A stretch of DNA of 64,000 nucleotides from contig JALMGJ010000002.1 of NCBI GenBank assembly GCA_023362775.1, positions 35,179,914-35,243,913 of the forward strand, in the 5' to 3' direction. Below, piece by piece: positions 30,456 to 42,100 of this stretch. Within the stretch, counting starts at the first letter, position 1. Each line of letters starts with the position of its first letter. This DNA comes from Charina bottae. Its lineage: Eukaryota; Chordata; Lepidosauria; Squamata; Charinaidae. The translations under genes and the position numbers were made by a program. The notes under the pieces were generated by a model. The model was not told the DNA's origin. It did not search any database and was given only the letters and a program-made list of their open reading frames with translations.

Positions 30456-31667
30456 TTGTTGTTGTTCAGTCATTTAGTGGTGTCCGACTCTTCATGACCT
30501 CATGGACCATAGCACGCCAGGCCTTCCTGTCCTCCACTGTCTCCCAGAGTTTACTCAAATTCATGTTCATTACATCGGTGATGCTATCTATCCATCTCAT
30601 CCTCTGCCGTCCCCTTCTCCTTTTGCCTTCAGTCTTTCCCAGCATCAAGGTCTTTTCCAGCGAGTCCTCTCTTCACATTAGGTGGCCAAAGTATTTGAGC
30701 TTCAGCTTCAGCATCTGTCCTTCCAATAAGCAGTCAGGGTTGATTTCCTTTAGGATTGACTGATTTGACCTCCTTGCAGTCCAAGGGACTCTTAAGAGTC
30801 TTCTCCAGCACCACAGCTTGAAAGCATCAATTCTTCGGCGCTCAGCCTTCCTTATGGTCCAACTCTCACAGCCATACGTTACTACTGGAAAAACCATAGC
30901 TTTAACTATATGGACCTTTGTCGGCAAGGTGATGTCTCTGCTTTTTAATATGCTGTCTAGGTTTGCCATAGCTTTCCTCCCAAGGAGCAAGCATCTTTTA
31001 ATTTCATGGCTGCAGTCACCGTCTGCAGTGATCTTGGAGCCCAAGAAAATAAAATCTGTCACTGCTTCCATTTCTTCCCCTTCTATTTGCCAGGAAGTGA
31101 TGGGACCAGATGCCATGATCTGAGTTTTTTTTAATGTTGAGTTTCAAGCCAGCTTTTGCACTCTCCTCTTTCACCCTCATCAAGAGGCTCTTTAGTTCCT
31201 CTTCACTTTCTGCCATTAGGGTGGTATCGTCTGCATATCTGAGGTTGTTGATATTTCTCCTGTCAATCTTAACTCCGGCTTGTGATTCATCCAGCCCGGC
31301 ATTTCTCATGATGTACTCTGCATATAAGTTAAATAAGCAGGGTGATAATATACAGCCTTGTCGTACTCCTTTCCCAATTTTGAACCAGTCGGTTGTTCCA
31401 TGTCCGGTTCTAACTGTTGCTTCTTGACCCGCATACAGGTTTCTCAGGAGACAGGTAAGGTGGTCTGGTACTCCCATCTCTTTAAGACTTTGCCACAGTT
31501 TGTTGTGATCCACACAATCAAAGGCTTTAGCGTAGTCAATGAAGCAGAAGTAGATGTTTTTCTGGAACTCTTGTTTTTTCCATGATCCAGCGAATGTTGG
31601 CAATCTGATCTCTAGTTCCTCTGCCTCTTCGAAACCCAGCTTGCACTTCTGGTAGTTCTCGGTTCAC
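30456..31667 (-). mobile_element. BovB-2: 5'-truncated BovB
   Basis: 1.2-kb 3' part of BovB with target duplication AATCTGYAG (8 of 9 identical) at 30447-30455 and 31668-31676. It retains the RT from about QAGFRRGRGTRDQ onward, including LRYADDTTLM, and the C-terminal region. Frameshifts near 31110-31130 and 31570-31590 disrupt it. Nucleotide similarity to BovB-1 is very high, indicating recent activity. Confidence 0.92.
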
Positions 31668-31676
31668 AATCTGTAG

Positions 31677-32879
31677 TATACATAGTTAAATATTCCTGAG
31701 TCTCATTATCAAATCCCAAGCTACATGCCAGTAAAACCCAAAGATTTCTTACAGCATACACTCGTGGAAATAAGACATCTTTACTGTATGTTGCTCCAAG
31801 AACATTCCATGACCATAATGGGAATAAATAATAACTTTCCAATGAAGGCCATATAGGATAATGTTCTACTAAGTTTTCATTTCACTTATAGCTGATCAAA
31901 TATAAGCCCGGGGATATTTTTGCACGTCTGATCAACTGAAGCCTCCCTTCTCAAATGGTAATTCAATTTAGCTAATGAAAGCCCTGAGAAACTAATATCC
32001 CAAATACATTTTGCTAAATAACCTATCAGTCTGAAGAAAAGATTAATTTGGTGGGATGCCTCTAAGGACATAAATTTAATGAGGGACAATGTTTATTTCA
32101 ATAATGATAATTTTGTCTCACAGACCTAATGGGATTTTAATCCATCTGTTTAAATCCAATTCAATCTTTTCTAAAAGTTTCAACATATTTATTTCCACAT
32201 ATTTAGAAATCTCTTTGGGGGAATATAAAGTCTCAAGTAATGAATATACTCAGTAGAAATGGCAAAACCCAACTATTTAACTGTGCTGATAAATTAGAAC
32301 CTAAAGAAAGGAAACAAGACTTTTTCCCAGGAGATTTTGTAGCCAGACTACTTTCCAAAATACTGTAGTATTTGTATAAAGTTAGGTGGAGAAATGGAAT
32401 ACTTATCCCAAATTGCTAAATTATCATCAGCATATAAAAATCATTTGTACTCATACCCCGACAAATTAATACCCATAATGTCTGAAAATTCACTTACAGT
32501 AAAAGGTAAAGAATCATATTAAAAAGCAAGTGCAAAAGTTAGCATCCTGCCAAGTATTATATTGTATCTCAAAAGAATCTGAAACATTCAATTATTGTAA
32601 TTTTAGCACAGGGTTGCTAAAATTTTAGCACAGTCTTAAAAGATTCATTACACACCTCCAAAATATAGGGGGAAGCAAATCCACAAACACTTCCCACCAT
32701 TCCACTGGAAAATCATCTGGACCAGCAGCCTTACCATTTTGCATCAACTGTACTGAATCAGTAATTCCTAAAGTGACAGAGGAACTTTAGGATAATCAGT
32801 ATTATCTGGTGATAAAAGCTGAATATCCACCTGATTCAAGAATTAATCAGCTTCATATTGTTCCCCATTGATATCCAGA
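31677..32879 (-). mobile_element. Old L1-clade LINE fragment
   Basis: Heavily decayed. Minus-strand codons near 32700-32760 give QLMQNGKAAGPDDFPVEWW, the opening block of L1-type reverse transcriptases (NGKAxGPDGFP). Near 31886-32089 a C-terminal-like block reads SGLSLAKLNYHLRREASVDQ. The polymerase core between them is lost or unreadable. It differs from the two younger L1 copies. Confidence 0.55.
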
Positions 32880-32887
32880 CTATATAA

Positions 32888-33174
32888 AGGTAAAGGTTCC
32901 CCCCGCACATCTGTGCAGTCATGTCCGACTCTAGGGGCCGGTGCTCATCTCCGTTTGTTAGCTGAAGAGCCAGCATTGTCCGAAGACGCTTCCACGGTCA
33001 TGTGGCCGCATGACACACGCGGAACACTGTTACCTTCCCACCGAAGTGGTACATATTCATCTACTTGCATTTGCATGCTTTCGAATTGCTAGGTTGGCAA
33101 GAGCTGGGGCTAGTGCGGGAGCTCACTCCGTCACGCAGGGCTGGGGATTCGAACCTCCGAACTTGCGATCTTCG
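32888..33174 (-). mobile_element. tRNA-derived SINE, copy 2 (head-truncated)
   Basis: Same family as 29239-29573, with the B-box complement GGATTCGAACC near 33145 but lacking about 45 bases of the tRNA head. Target duplication CTATATA at about 32880-32886 and 33175-33181. Confidence 0.82.
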
Positions 33175-33659
33175 CTATATAATGACTTATAAAAAAGAAA
33201 AAAAAACTGACTATTAAGAGTTTCTGAATCTAAGAGCTTCCCGTGATCAGTAACTATTTCGGAAATTAGGCTTGGTTGTGTAATAGCTGCAGAACCCTTG
33301 TAGCAACAGACGAGTCTCACAAGGAGTTTCTTGGAAAACTAATTTACTGCTAAGTTACTGCATACAAGAGAAAGTTGCATCTGAAGAAAGCGCGGGCTTT
33401 CCCCTTTGATAATATCCCTGACATTCCCCTCCCCCTTATCAGGCCATCCTCAGATCTTCTCCAGTTTCGTTTCTTCACACACTCCTGTGACCTTGCTCCA
33501 CCAGGGTAACAGACTCTTCATCCAGGAATGCAGGTCTGGCCTCACTCCCCTTTAACTCTTCCATGCATGCATGCTGTTACAATGCCATGCAGCATTGGAA
33601 CAGCGATCTTGACATTCTGCCCCACCTAAAAAAGACTAAACAAAAATATTAAAGATCTA

Positions 33660-35209
33660 CGAAGGCTTAAGAGGGTACTTGATATGAAATTGGGAAAGCA
33701 ATTGAGGAGCTCTAACATTAACAGAAGAAAACCATTCAGGGTCAGGGAAATGTTTCCATCATACTAAATACTGCAATTTGTTTCAATGGAATCGAGAGTC
33801 CAAAATCTCCTTGAGCTCAAAATGTTGCTGCCCTTCAATCATGATTGGGTTTGGTGGAGGTTGTACTGGATGCCACTTGTGGGAGGTTACATAGGGTTTG
33901 AGATGGCTACAGGGTGAAGCCTCTTTAGATTTGCCAGTAATTGTAGCTAGACTGAGACTGGATTAATTACTTTGACTATTCGGAAAGGACCAATGAACTT
34001 TGGAGCCAGTTTTTTACAAGGTTGGGTATTTCTCAGGAACTTTGTGGACAAATAGACATGATCTCCAACTTTCAACTTCCATTCTGGTCTCCGCTTACGA
34101 TCGGCGAACTTCTTATACGTGCAATATGCCTGCTGGAGTGTTTGTTGGATCATTGGCCAGGCAGAGGAGATTAAATCACTCCATTCTTTTGCTGAACGGT
34201 CCATGGGGGCCTCTAGTTGCTGGTTGGATATAGCAACAAAATCTTGCCCATGAACGACTTTGAAAGGTGTCAAACTGGTCAAACTGTGTACTGCGTTGTT
34301 GTAGGCAGCCTCTGCAAATGGGAGTAGATCCACCCAGTTATCTTGTTGATAATTTAGGTAGCAGTGAAGATATTGTTCTAATGTGGCTTGGACCCTCTCA
34401 GAAGCTCCATCAGTCTCCGGGTGGTTCGATGAGCTGAGCGCCCGTGTGGTGCCCAACAATTTCAAAAATGACTTCCAAAACCTAGCGGTGAATTGATTTC
34501 CTCTGTCTGAGACCACACATTTGGGACATCTGTGGGGTCGATAGACATGCTGAATAAACATTCTGGCCAATTGTTTTGCAGTAGGTATTTTGTGGCAAGG
34601 TACAAAATGAGCTTGTTTGGAGAATAGGTCTATGACAGTACAGATTACTGTCTTCCCTTTATTCTCGAGTAAATCTACCACAAAATCCATTGCAATTTGC
34701 TCCCAGGGGCGAGTTGGTTTTGCCACACCCTGCAATAGACCTCGCTGCTTCCCTCCCTTTCGCTTTGCTTGGGCACAAGTAGGGCATTGGTTAACATAGT
34801 CTTTTACGTCTATAAAGAGAGATGGCCACCAAAACTGCCTGCATACCAAATGCAGCATTTTGGTGAACCCAAAGTGCCCAGCGGTCTTAAGGTTGTGCGC
34901 ATTGTTTAGAACTTCCTTGCGCATTGACTCTGGAACATAAAGTCTCTCAGCAAAGTACCAGTTGTGATTTTTATTTTGTAAGGTCAATTGTTTCTCCTTG
35001 AACCAAGTGTCAGACTGCAGAGCTGAGTGGAGGCTTTCCTCCCACTCATTTCTCAAATGTACTGTAGGCGCAAGTAGCTCGTTACTTTGCTTTCTAGCCT
35101 GACTTTGGGTGGTTACTGCTAGGCCTAATTGCCATTGGGAAAATACCGTATCTACAATCTCCTCTCGTTGGCTATCATGCTGGGGCATGCGGGACAAGGC
35201 ATCAGCCAT
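33660..35209 (-). pseudogene. Gypsy-2 integrase and chromodomain
   Basis: 33947-35209 is open for 420 codons. It starts at the RNase H/integrase joint (MADALSRMPQHDS), then the H2C2 zinc domain (HNLKTAGHFGFTKMLH, CPTCAQAKRK). The core has all three acidic residues (IAMDFVVDL, VVSDRGNQF, ETDGASERVQ), and the C-terminal barrel reads KFIGPFRIVKVINPV. The chromodomain lies beyond a stop at 33660-33860 (KEILDSRF, then LQYLVWWKHFPDPEW). The integrase itself is the best preserved Gypsy protein in the window, but the rest of the element is dead. Confidence 0.88.
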
Positions 35210-36773
35210 GAAGTTCCGTTTCCTTGCAAAGTACTGAAGGGTGAAGTTAAATCAACTGAAAAACTGTGCCCACCTTAGTTGTTTCGCATTTAATTTCTGG
35301 GGTGTGTGAAGTGCCTATAAGTTCTTGTGATCTGTCAAAACCTCAAAAGGGTGCTTGGTGCCCTCTAGCAGATGCCACCATGTCATTAGTGCACACTTTA
35401 TAGTGTAGGCCTCCTTTTCCCACACATACCATCACCTTTCAGCCTCTGTAAACTTCCTGGACAGATACACGCAAGGCTGTAACTTATCCAGGGAATTCTT
35501 TTGAAACAAAGTGGCCCCAATCATGGTGTCCAAGGCGTCAGAATGGACAACAAAGGGTGTCTTGGGGTCAGGCTGTTTTAGTATCGGATAGGCAGTAAAC
35601 AACTTCTTTAGTTCATCAAAGGCATTTTGGCATTCTGCTGTCCAATTTACTTTCACCCCCAGCTGTGGTGTTTTCTTTGACTCCCCCTTCCCTTTTGTCT
35701 TCAATAAGTCTGTGAGTGGCAAAGCAATTTGGGCAAACTGGTTTATAAACTGTCTGTAGTAATTCACAAAACCTAAGAAATCCTGCAGCTGTTTCCAGGT
35801 ACCGGGGGGGGGGGGGGGGGGGGGGCTCCCAGGCCAACAAGTCTTGGATTTTGGCTGGGTCCATTCCAATCCCCTCACTGGAGATCCTATACCCCAGGTA
35901 GTCCAGTTCAGTTTTATGAAACTCACACTTAGACAGTTTTGCATACAGCTTGGCTTCTCTAGGTTTTAGGAGCACTTTCTTGACCAAAACTTCATGCTCT
36001 TTCTCATTCTGGCTGAATATTAAAATTTTGTTGAGGTATACCAACACTCCCTTGTATAAATATTCATGCAGAACTTCTTTTATATTCTGCATGAACACTC
36101 CAGGTGCTCCTGCCAATCCGAACAGGAGCACCTTGTATTGATAGGATCCCAGAGGGTAATTGAAGGCTGTCTTCCACTCATCTCCTGGTTTGATGCGAAT
36201 TCTGAAATAAGCCTCTCTCAAGTCTGGTTTAGTGAATATCTTCCCGTTTGACAGATGGGAAAGCATGTCTTTTATTAGAGGCAAGGGGTACTGGTTGGCA
36301 GTGGAGATGGCATTCAATCCCCTATAGTCTATAGTCTGTACACAAACATAGCGTCCTGTCTTTCTTGGTGCAAAACAAGATGGGTGCTGCCATTGGTGAA
36401 TTGGTGGGCTCAATGAAACCACACGCCAAATTCTTATCAATGAATTCTCTCAGCACTTCCTTCTCCTTTTCAGACATGGCATACAATTTTGGCTTTGGCA
36501 ATTTGGCATTCGGGTCAATGGTTATAGAGCAGTCCGATGTAGTGCTATCTGGCAATTGGTCTGCTTCTTGCTCATCAAAGACATCTGTGAAGCTGCAATA
36601 CCTTTCTGCACTCCCCTCTCTGGCTTCAACCCCCCAGGGGCAGTCTTCCCACCTAACATCACTCCAGTCCAGTCTGTCAGGGGTGTGGGCTCTAGGGGCA
36701 CTTTTGGTTGATAGGTCCCATCTGAAAACTCAAAAACTCCCATTTCCCAGTCAATCTTTGGTTTCACACTTTT
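35210..36773 (-). pseudogene. Gypsy-2 reverse transcriptase and RNase H (broken)
   Basis: Opening block EKEVLREFIDKNLACGFIEP at 36400-36480, then the palm blocks YRGLNAISTANQYPLPLIKD, FTKPDLREAYFRIRI and LLFGLAGAPGVF. The catalytic box reads LVYLNKILIFS, so the YLDD aspartates are replaced (YLNK). The connection ELDYLGYRISSEGIGMDPAK is followed by a run of 22 G (35804-35825) that appears as polyproline, then FLGFVNYYRQFINQFA. RNase H is partly readable at 35432-35640 (PFVVHSDALDTMIGATLF). Frameshifted in several places. Confidence 0.85.
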
Positions 36774-37400
36774 TGTCAGAATTCTCATGTGAATAGCAAA
36801 TTGTTTTCTATACTTTCTGTAGCTTTCTCATAACATCTTTCATAGATAAGGAAGGTGCAGGTGGCTAGCAAAGGCACCACGTGATGCAAATGTTTAAGTC
36901 TTAGTCTAAAACCATCCCATGTGCCCTAACAGCTGGGAGGGGGAGACATGCTTGCGTAGATGCAACACTGCCACCTCATGGCAGTTTATACTATGTGCAG
37001 TGCTTAATGCTTTAGGCTTTGTGATTTCCTGACCTAAGGTTCCTCCAATCAGAAAGCTGGAACAAGTGTATATCTCAGCTGTGAATTATGGGTCTATGCT
37101 TCTTGACGTCTGTCCGTCTTTTAGCCATGTTCGTGTGTGTGTTCTACTTCTGAGGACTGGGAAGTGCATAGCTATGCATGGCTATGTGTGTAGGCCATGG
37201 CATATGCTCCTTCATGTCTGTCAGTGGAAACAATACACCATACTCTGCTTGTAAGTTTTGTTTTTACTTTTGCAATACTATAACCGTATATCCAATTATT
37301 GCTTTTATTACAAGTAAAGCCATTTTAGCAAGAAAAGCTGCACTCTGTGTCTGTCTGTTTACTCTGCGCCTCTTTCCCTAGAAGCCAGCATTATCCAACA
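36774..37400 (+). mobile_element. LTR-Y copy 1, solo LTR
   Basis: 627-bp solo LTR, TGTCAGAATTCTCATG to TTATCCAACA, with the 5-bp target duplication CTTTT at 36769-36773 and 37401-37405. It cuts Gypsy-2 between protease (LGLPWLKS) and the reverse-transcriptase leader. A second copy is at 54682-55301. Superfamily unknown; a TATA-like GTGTATATCTCAGC lies near 37066. Orientation is tentative. Confidence 0.9.
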
Positions 37401-38071
37401 CTTTTAAGCCAGGGCAGTCCCAGGATTATAGAGTAATGAGTTATAGGGGCCACAATAAATCTCAAAGTCTCTTTATGGCCACCAATTTTCATGCCAATGG
37501 CATCAGTGTAATGCTCCACAGGACCCCCGTGAGCTTCAGAGCCATCCAATTGTGTAAATACTATTGGTTGTTTCAATTTCATAATTTTTAAGTCCAATCC
37601 TGTCACTATAGCTGGATGAATTAGGCACTTTGTACAGCCCGTATCCACCATGGCTTTCACATTTGCCTTGCAATTTGTTCTAAAATTCTGCAATTGCACC
37701 CCCACTAATAAAGTGGTACAGTCTTTACTCACCAGCTGCTCTGCGCCTTTGGAGTCTTCCGCCTGCCTATGGGTGCTGCTTAAGGCAGGCGTGATTAGAT
37801 TTCCAAGGGCTGGGGAGCCTGTCTCTGAGTCCTCTGATGATGACAGGGTTCTCTCCATCCTGCGGTGCTCAGTAACTGCGGCCACATTGACGCTTCCTTT
37901 GTATTTCCCTGATGTGGTTTTCCTCGGCTTCGCTGTCATCTTTCTGGCCTGAGTAGCGCCCAAACACTCTATGGCTCGATCACTCGGCTTCCCACATTTG
38001 AAACAAAGTCCCTTCTGTGCACACTGTTCTCTCTCCTCTGCTTTCGGCTTTGGCACCCTTCGGAAAGTTGA
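37401..38071 (-). pseudogene. Gypsy-2 gag zinc knuckle and aspartic protease
   Basis: Nucleocapsid zinc knuckle KGLCFKCGKPSDRAIEC near 37970-38020; the usual histidine of the CCHC motif is not in place. The protease follows with AMVDTGCTKCLIH near 37620-37650, where the common DSG is DTG, and ends at HYSIILGLPWLKS near 37410. The frame is open through this segment. Confidence 0.82.
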
Positions 38072-38588
38072 TGTCCTGACTTTGAGTGAAGGAAAACACA
38101 CTGAGACTTGGTGTACAGCAGAGCTTTCCAAACTGTGTGTCGGGACACGTTGGTGTGTCGGCTGCAGTGTCTGGGTGTGTGTTGGCTGCTGCTGCCTCCA
38201 AGCCCTGCCATGGTTCCATGCCGGTCCTACTGCCTGATTTATGCCTTGCTGCCTCCAAACCTGCTGTGATTCTGCACAGGTCCTAGTGCCTGCCTTGTGC
38301 CCTGTTGTAAGAGTGTGTCGCAAAATGATGCATGCCTAAAAAGTGTGTCACCAACATGAAAAGTTTGGAAAGCTCTGGTGTACAAGCTCTAGTGCTTTAT
38401 TGTTCTACTCCACTAGACAGAATCCAGCAAAACTAAAATGAACTAGTAATGCTCAGAGAAAGGGCCCAAGAAATCAGGGCGGGGTCTTCTTTAGCCTCTT
38501 GGGAGGAAAGCAAAGAGATTCAGTGCTGCGCATGCATTTATCCCCCTGGAGGGAGCCCCCTCCTTCTTCACCAGTTATCTCCCTGACA
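38072..38588 (-). mobile_element. Solo LTR of the Gypsy-1 family, holding a hAT element
   Basis: Plus strand TGTCCTGACTTTGAG to TCCCTGACA, matching both Gypsy-1 LTRs after removal of the 259-bp hAT insertion and its duplication (native length about 250 bp). The flanking five bases are GTTGA on the left and GTTGC on the right, a near-perfect target duplication. It sits in the gag of Gypsy-2, so a Gypsy-1-family element was active after Gypsy-2 inserted. Confidence 0.9.
38119..38377. mobile_element. Non-autonomous hAT DNA transposon
   Basis: 259 bp with terminal inverted repeats CAGAGCTTTCCAAACT at the left and its complement (AGTTTGGAAAGCTCTG) at the right, and an 8-bp target duplication GTGTACAG / GTGTACAA (7 of 8). 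The CAGRG-type terminus and 8-bp duplication fit the hAT superfamily. No coding sequence. It is the only clear DNA transposon in the window. Confidence 0.85.
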
Positions 38589-39177
38589 GTTGCCATTGCT
38601 TGGCCAGGCGTTGCAGTATTCCTTCCCATGGCCAGGGCCCTCACTCTCCTCTTCACTTGGTATCGGGTGTTTTCCACCTCCCCGGCTAATCAGATCCAGT
38701 CCTCCACATTATCAGGGTCCCCTCGCCTCAGTGCCCAGTTCAGCACTTCCAGACTAAGACCCCCTTTGAAATATTCTACTTTCGTGGTCTCTGACCAATC
38801 AGTAATCTTCCCTGCTATGGCTGTAAATTCCAAAGCATACTCTGACACTGTCTTAGACCCTTGCTGTAGTTGCTGTAATTCAGTCTTTGCTTTCAACTTT
38901 GCTAGCGGGTCTTGGAATCGCCTCTTCAAACATCTAAGGAACTCTTCTAAGTCTTGCAGCTCTAGATCTGCTGCATCGTGCAGCTGCACCAGCCAATCAG
39001 CTGCGGGCCCCTTTAACCTAGACCCCACTAAGTTCACTTCTGAAACTTCAGAGGGGAAAACTCCTCCAAACTCTGCCATGTATAACTTCACGTTGGTTAC
39101 GAAGTAGGACAGCTGTTGTGGGTCCTGGAGATGGGGTCATTAACTCTGGCTCAGGTGTCAACTTCCAATAATGATCC
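38589..39177 (-). pseudogene. Gypsy-2 gag capsid region
   Basis: 38690-39091 is open: MKLYMAEFGGVFPSEVSEVN, GPAADWLVQLHDAADLELQD, FLRCLKRRFQDPLAKLKA, and FKGGLSLEVLNWALRRGDP near the end. These match the retrotransposon gag/capsid fold of chromoviruses. The frame continues to the solo LTR joint and on the right to about 39177, where the LINE entered. Confidence 0.85.
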
Positions 39178-42100
39178 AAGATGGCGGCCGCAAATCAGCG
39201 CGACCGATGAACGCTCGAGGAGAAAAAGCCGCAAACCCTGTGAAAACCCACCGAAAATCCCCTAAAATTTCATTCTGGGGGTTTGGAGAGGTGGTGCTGC
39301 CGGTGGTGAGTGGATTTCTCCAGCGGGAAGAGCTGGGGCGAGGCCTGTGTCCGGGTCGGAGCTCTGTGAATCTGCGTGAGGAAGCCCAGTGAACTGCCGA
39401 AGACGCCGTAGGCTTCCGAAGTTTGTTGGAAGCCGAAAACCGCAGAGGCTTTTGAGGTTCGAGCTGGGCCGGTAGAGTGAGGCCGGTGGAGCTGGTGGGG
39501 TCTGGAGTCCACTGAAGACCGGAGAGTGTGGGAGGCTGCAGGAGGCAGCTGGATGCTGTTAGTTGTTGGTCTTCAAGCTGGGCCGGCGACGCCTGGGGGG
39601 CTGGAGTCTACTGAGGGCTGCGGAAGGCTGCCGGAGGGCTCTGATTTCGTTTGCTGGAGGCTGGAGACCGTCGGAGTTCGAGTTGGGCTGATGGAGTTGG
39701 TGGGGCCTAGTGGAGCCGGCGTGATACAGAGAGGAGCCCGGCTGGTGCAATGGAGTCCTCGGTTGAGCCCCCCCCCCCAGACAAGCAGACAAACTGGACT
39801 TTTTTCCTGAGCCGATTCTAGAGGGGGTTCGGAAGCTTTGATGTTAGAACTGGCTGGAGTTGGGGGCGAACCCTGCAGCCCTGGAAAGTGCAGATGTTGC
39901 GAAGGCTGGAGCCCAGGAGATCAGGGCGTAAGAAAAATCATAACACGGACTAACCCCCATGAAGACCTGGGTATCGTCCCAATTCAGGCTAAGGCGGCAC
40001 AGGGTTTGTAGGGGTCCCTTGGTATAAATGTGGATCCCCCTGGGTCAGAGATGAGGTGGGGGGGAGCCAAGATTGTATGGTTTTGTAAGAGTACCCCCCT
40101 GGGTGAGAGTCAGGTGGGGTAGGAGTTAGTGCTGGTGAGTGTTGGTACCTCTCCCTGACCAGTGAGAGAAGTTGAGGGAGAGGTGCAGGGTGTGAGTGTA
40201 GAGTGTGAGTGGGGGTGTTGCTGGACCCTACCAGCGCCGAGAGCGAGAGCTGGTGCGCTGGGGGGTCTTATGCGCTACCCGACATTGCATGAGATTGGAT
40301 GATGGATGAATGGGATAAGGGACCCTTGATTAGTCCCAAGAATTCCGGAGGCCTGGGAGTGGAGGCTACTAGGCCAGTGCCGGGAATTGCTGGGGGCTGT
40401 GTGGCGGGCCAAGTGATTCAGGTGATGACGGGCAGGGGACGGTATGACGGGAACTGGAGGGCAAGCCATTATCAGGGAAGGCGCCCCCGGTGTTTGTTAC
40501 CGGTGGTGCGTTCCGGCCCCCTGTGTTCATACCCAGACCCTGGTAAGCAGATCCTCATGGGCTCTGGTCTCCGACTACTGCTGCTGAACGCCAGGTCGGT
40601 GAATAACAAGGCCCCCCTTATAAGTGATTTAATCACAGAGGAAGGGGCTGACCTGGTGTGTATTACCGAGACCTGTCTGGGCCCAGAGGGGGAGTAGCCC
40701 TCTCGGAAATGTGCCCAGCCGGGTTTCGGGTGTGGCATCAGCCGAGACACCGGGGCAGGGGAGGAGGGGTGGCAGTTGTCATCCGAGAGTCCCTTGTGGC
40801 CTTCAGGGGTGCTGCTCCACAAGTGACCGGGTGTGAGACCCTGTTTTTCAAGTTGGGTTCACGAGAACAGTTGGGAGTGTTGCTGCTGTACCAGCCTCCC
40901 TGCTGCGTAGCAACCTCCCTGCCTGAGCTGCTCGAGGCTGTCTCAGGGTTGGCAGTGGAGTTTCCCAGACTTATGGTTCTGGGGGATTTCAATCTGCCGT
41001 CCCTGGGACGGTCCTCGGAGGCGGCCCGGGAGTTCATGGCTACCATGACAGCTATGGGCCTGTCTCAGATTATTCGTGACCCGACTCATGACAGTGGTCT
41101 CACTCCGGATTTAGTTTTCTTGTCCGAGCAGTGGCAATGTGATCTGAGGGGAGAGTTACATCTTTCCCCATTGTCATGGTCAGACCACACCCTGGTGACC
41201 CTGAGACTCTCTTGTGCTGCCCCACTCCGCAGGGAGGCGGGACCTATTCGACTGGTCTGCCCCCGGTGACTGATGGACCCAGTAAGGTTTCAGAAGGAGC
41301 TGGGGGTTATTCCCGAGGACTTGCTTCACGGTCCAGTGGAGGTCCTGGCTGCAGCCTGGAACAAGGCAGCAGCCGGAGCCCTGGACAAGATCGCGCCTAT
41401 GCGACCTCTCCGGCCCTGTTCGGCCCGTCACTCTCCGTGGTTTACGGAGGAGTTGAGGGCTTTGAAGAGGGTTAAGAGACATCTAGAGCGCCGCTGGAGA
41501 AAGACGAAGACGGAATCTGACCGAACACAATCTAGAGCCGCGGTTAAGGCCTACCTTGTGGCGGTAAGAGCGGCGAAATGTGAATATTTCTCCGCTCTTA
41601 TTGCGTCCACAGAATGCCGTCTGATGGCCCTGTTTAAGATTACAAGATCGCTTTTGGGTCGGGAACAAGGGGAGACCCACTTACAGGGCCGATCAGAAGA
41701 GTTTTCTGAGCATCTGCAGGACAAAATCGCTCAGATTCATTCCAAGTTGGACTCCAAGCGTGAGACAAGATCTAGGGAGATGCCAGAGGCTCGTACTTGC
41801 CATGTTATCTGGGAGCAGTTTGATCCTGTTGGGCCTGATGAAGTAGACAGGATCCTTGGGATTGTAAATGCCACCACATGTCAACTTGACCCATGTCCCT
41901 CCTGGCTGGTGAAATCAGCTAGAGAGGTGACATGTGGCTGGGTCCTGGCAATTATAAATTCGTCCTTGAGTGAGGGGGTGTTCCCGGCTGCCTTTAAGGA
42001 GGCGCTGGTGCACCCCCTCCTCAAGAAACCATCTTTGGAACCTACTATTCTGGGCAATTTTCCCCCAGTCTCCCACCTTCCCTTTTTGGGAAAGGTGGTT

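Noticed and set aside
39526..39810. Open frame in the 5' region of the CR1/L2-type LINE
   Set aside because: GC-rich sequence gives long open stretches on both strands; no ORF1 domain such as a PHD finger, esterase or RRM could be recognised.
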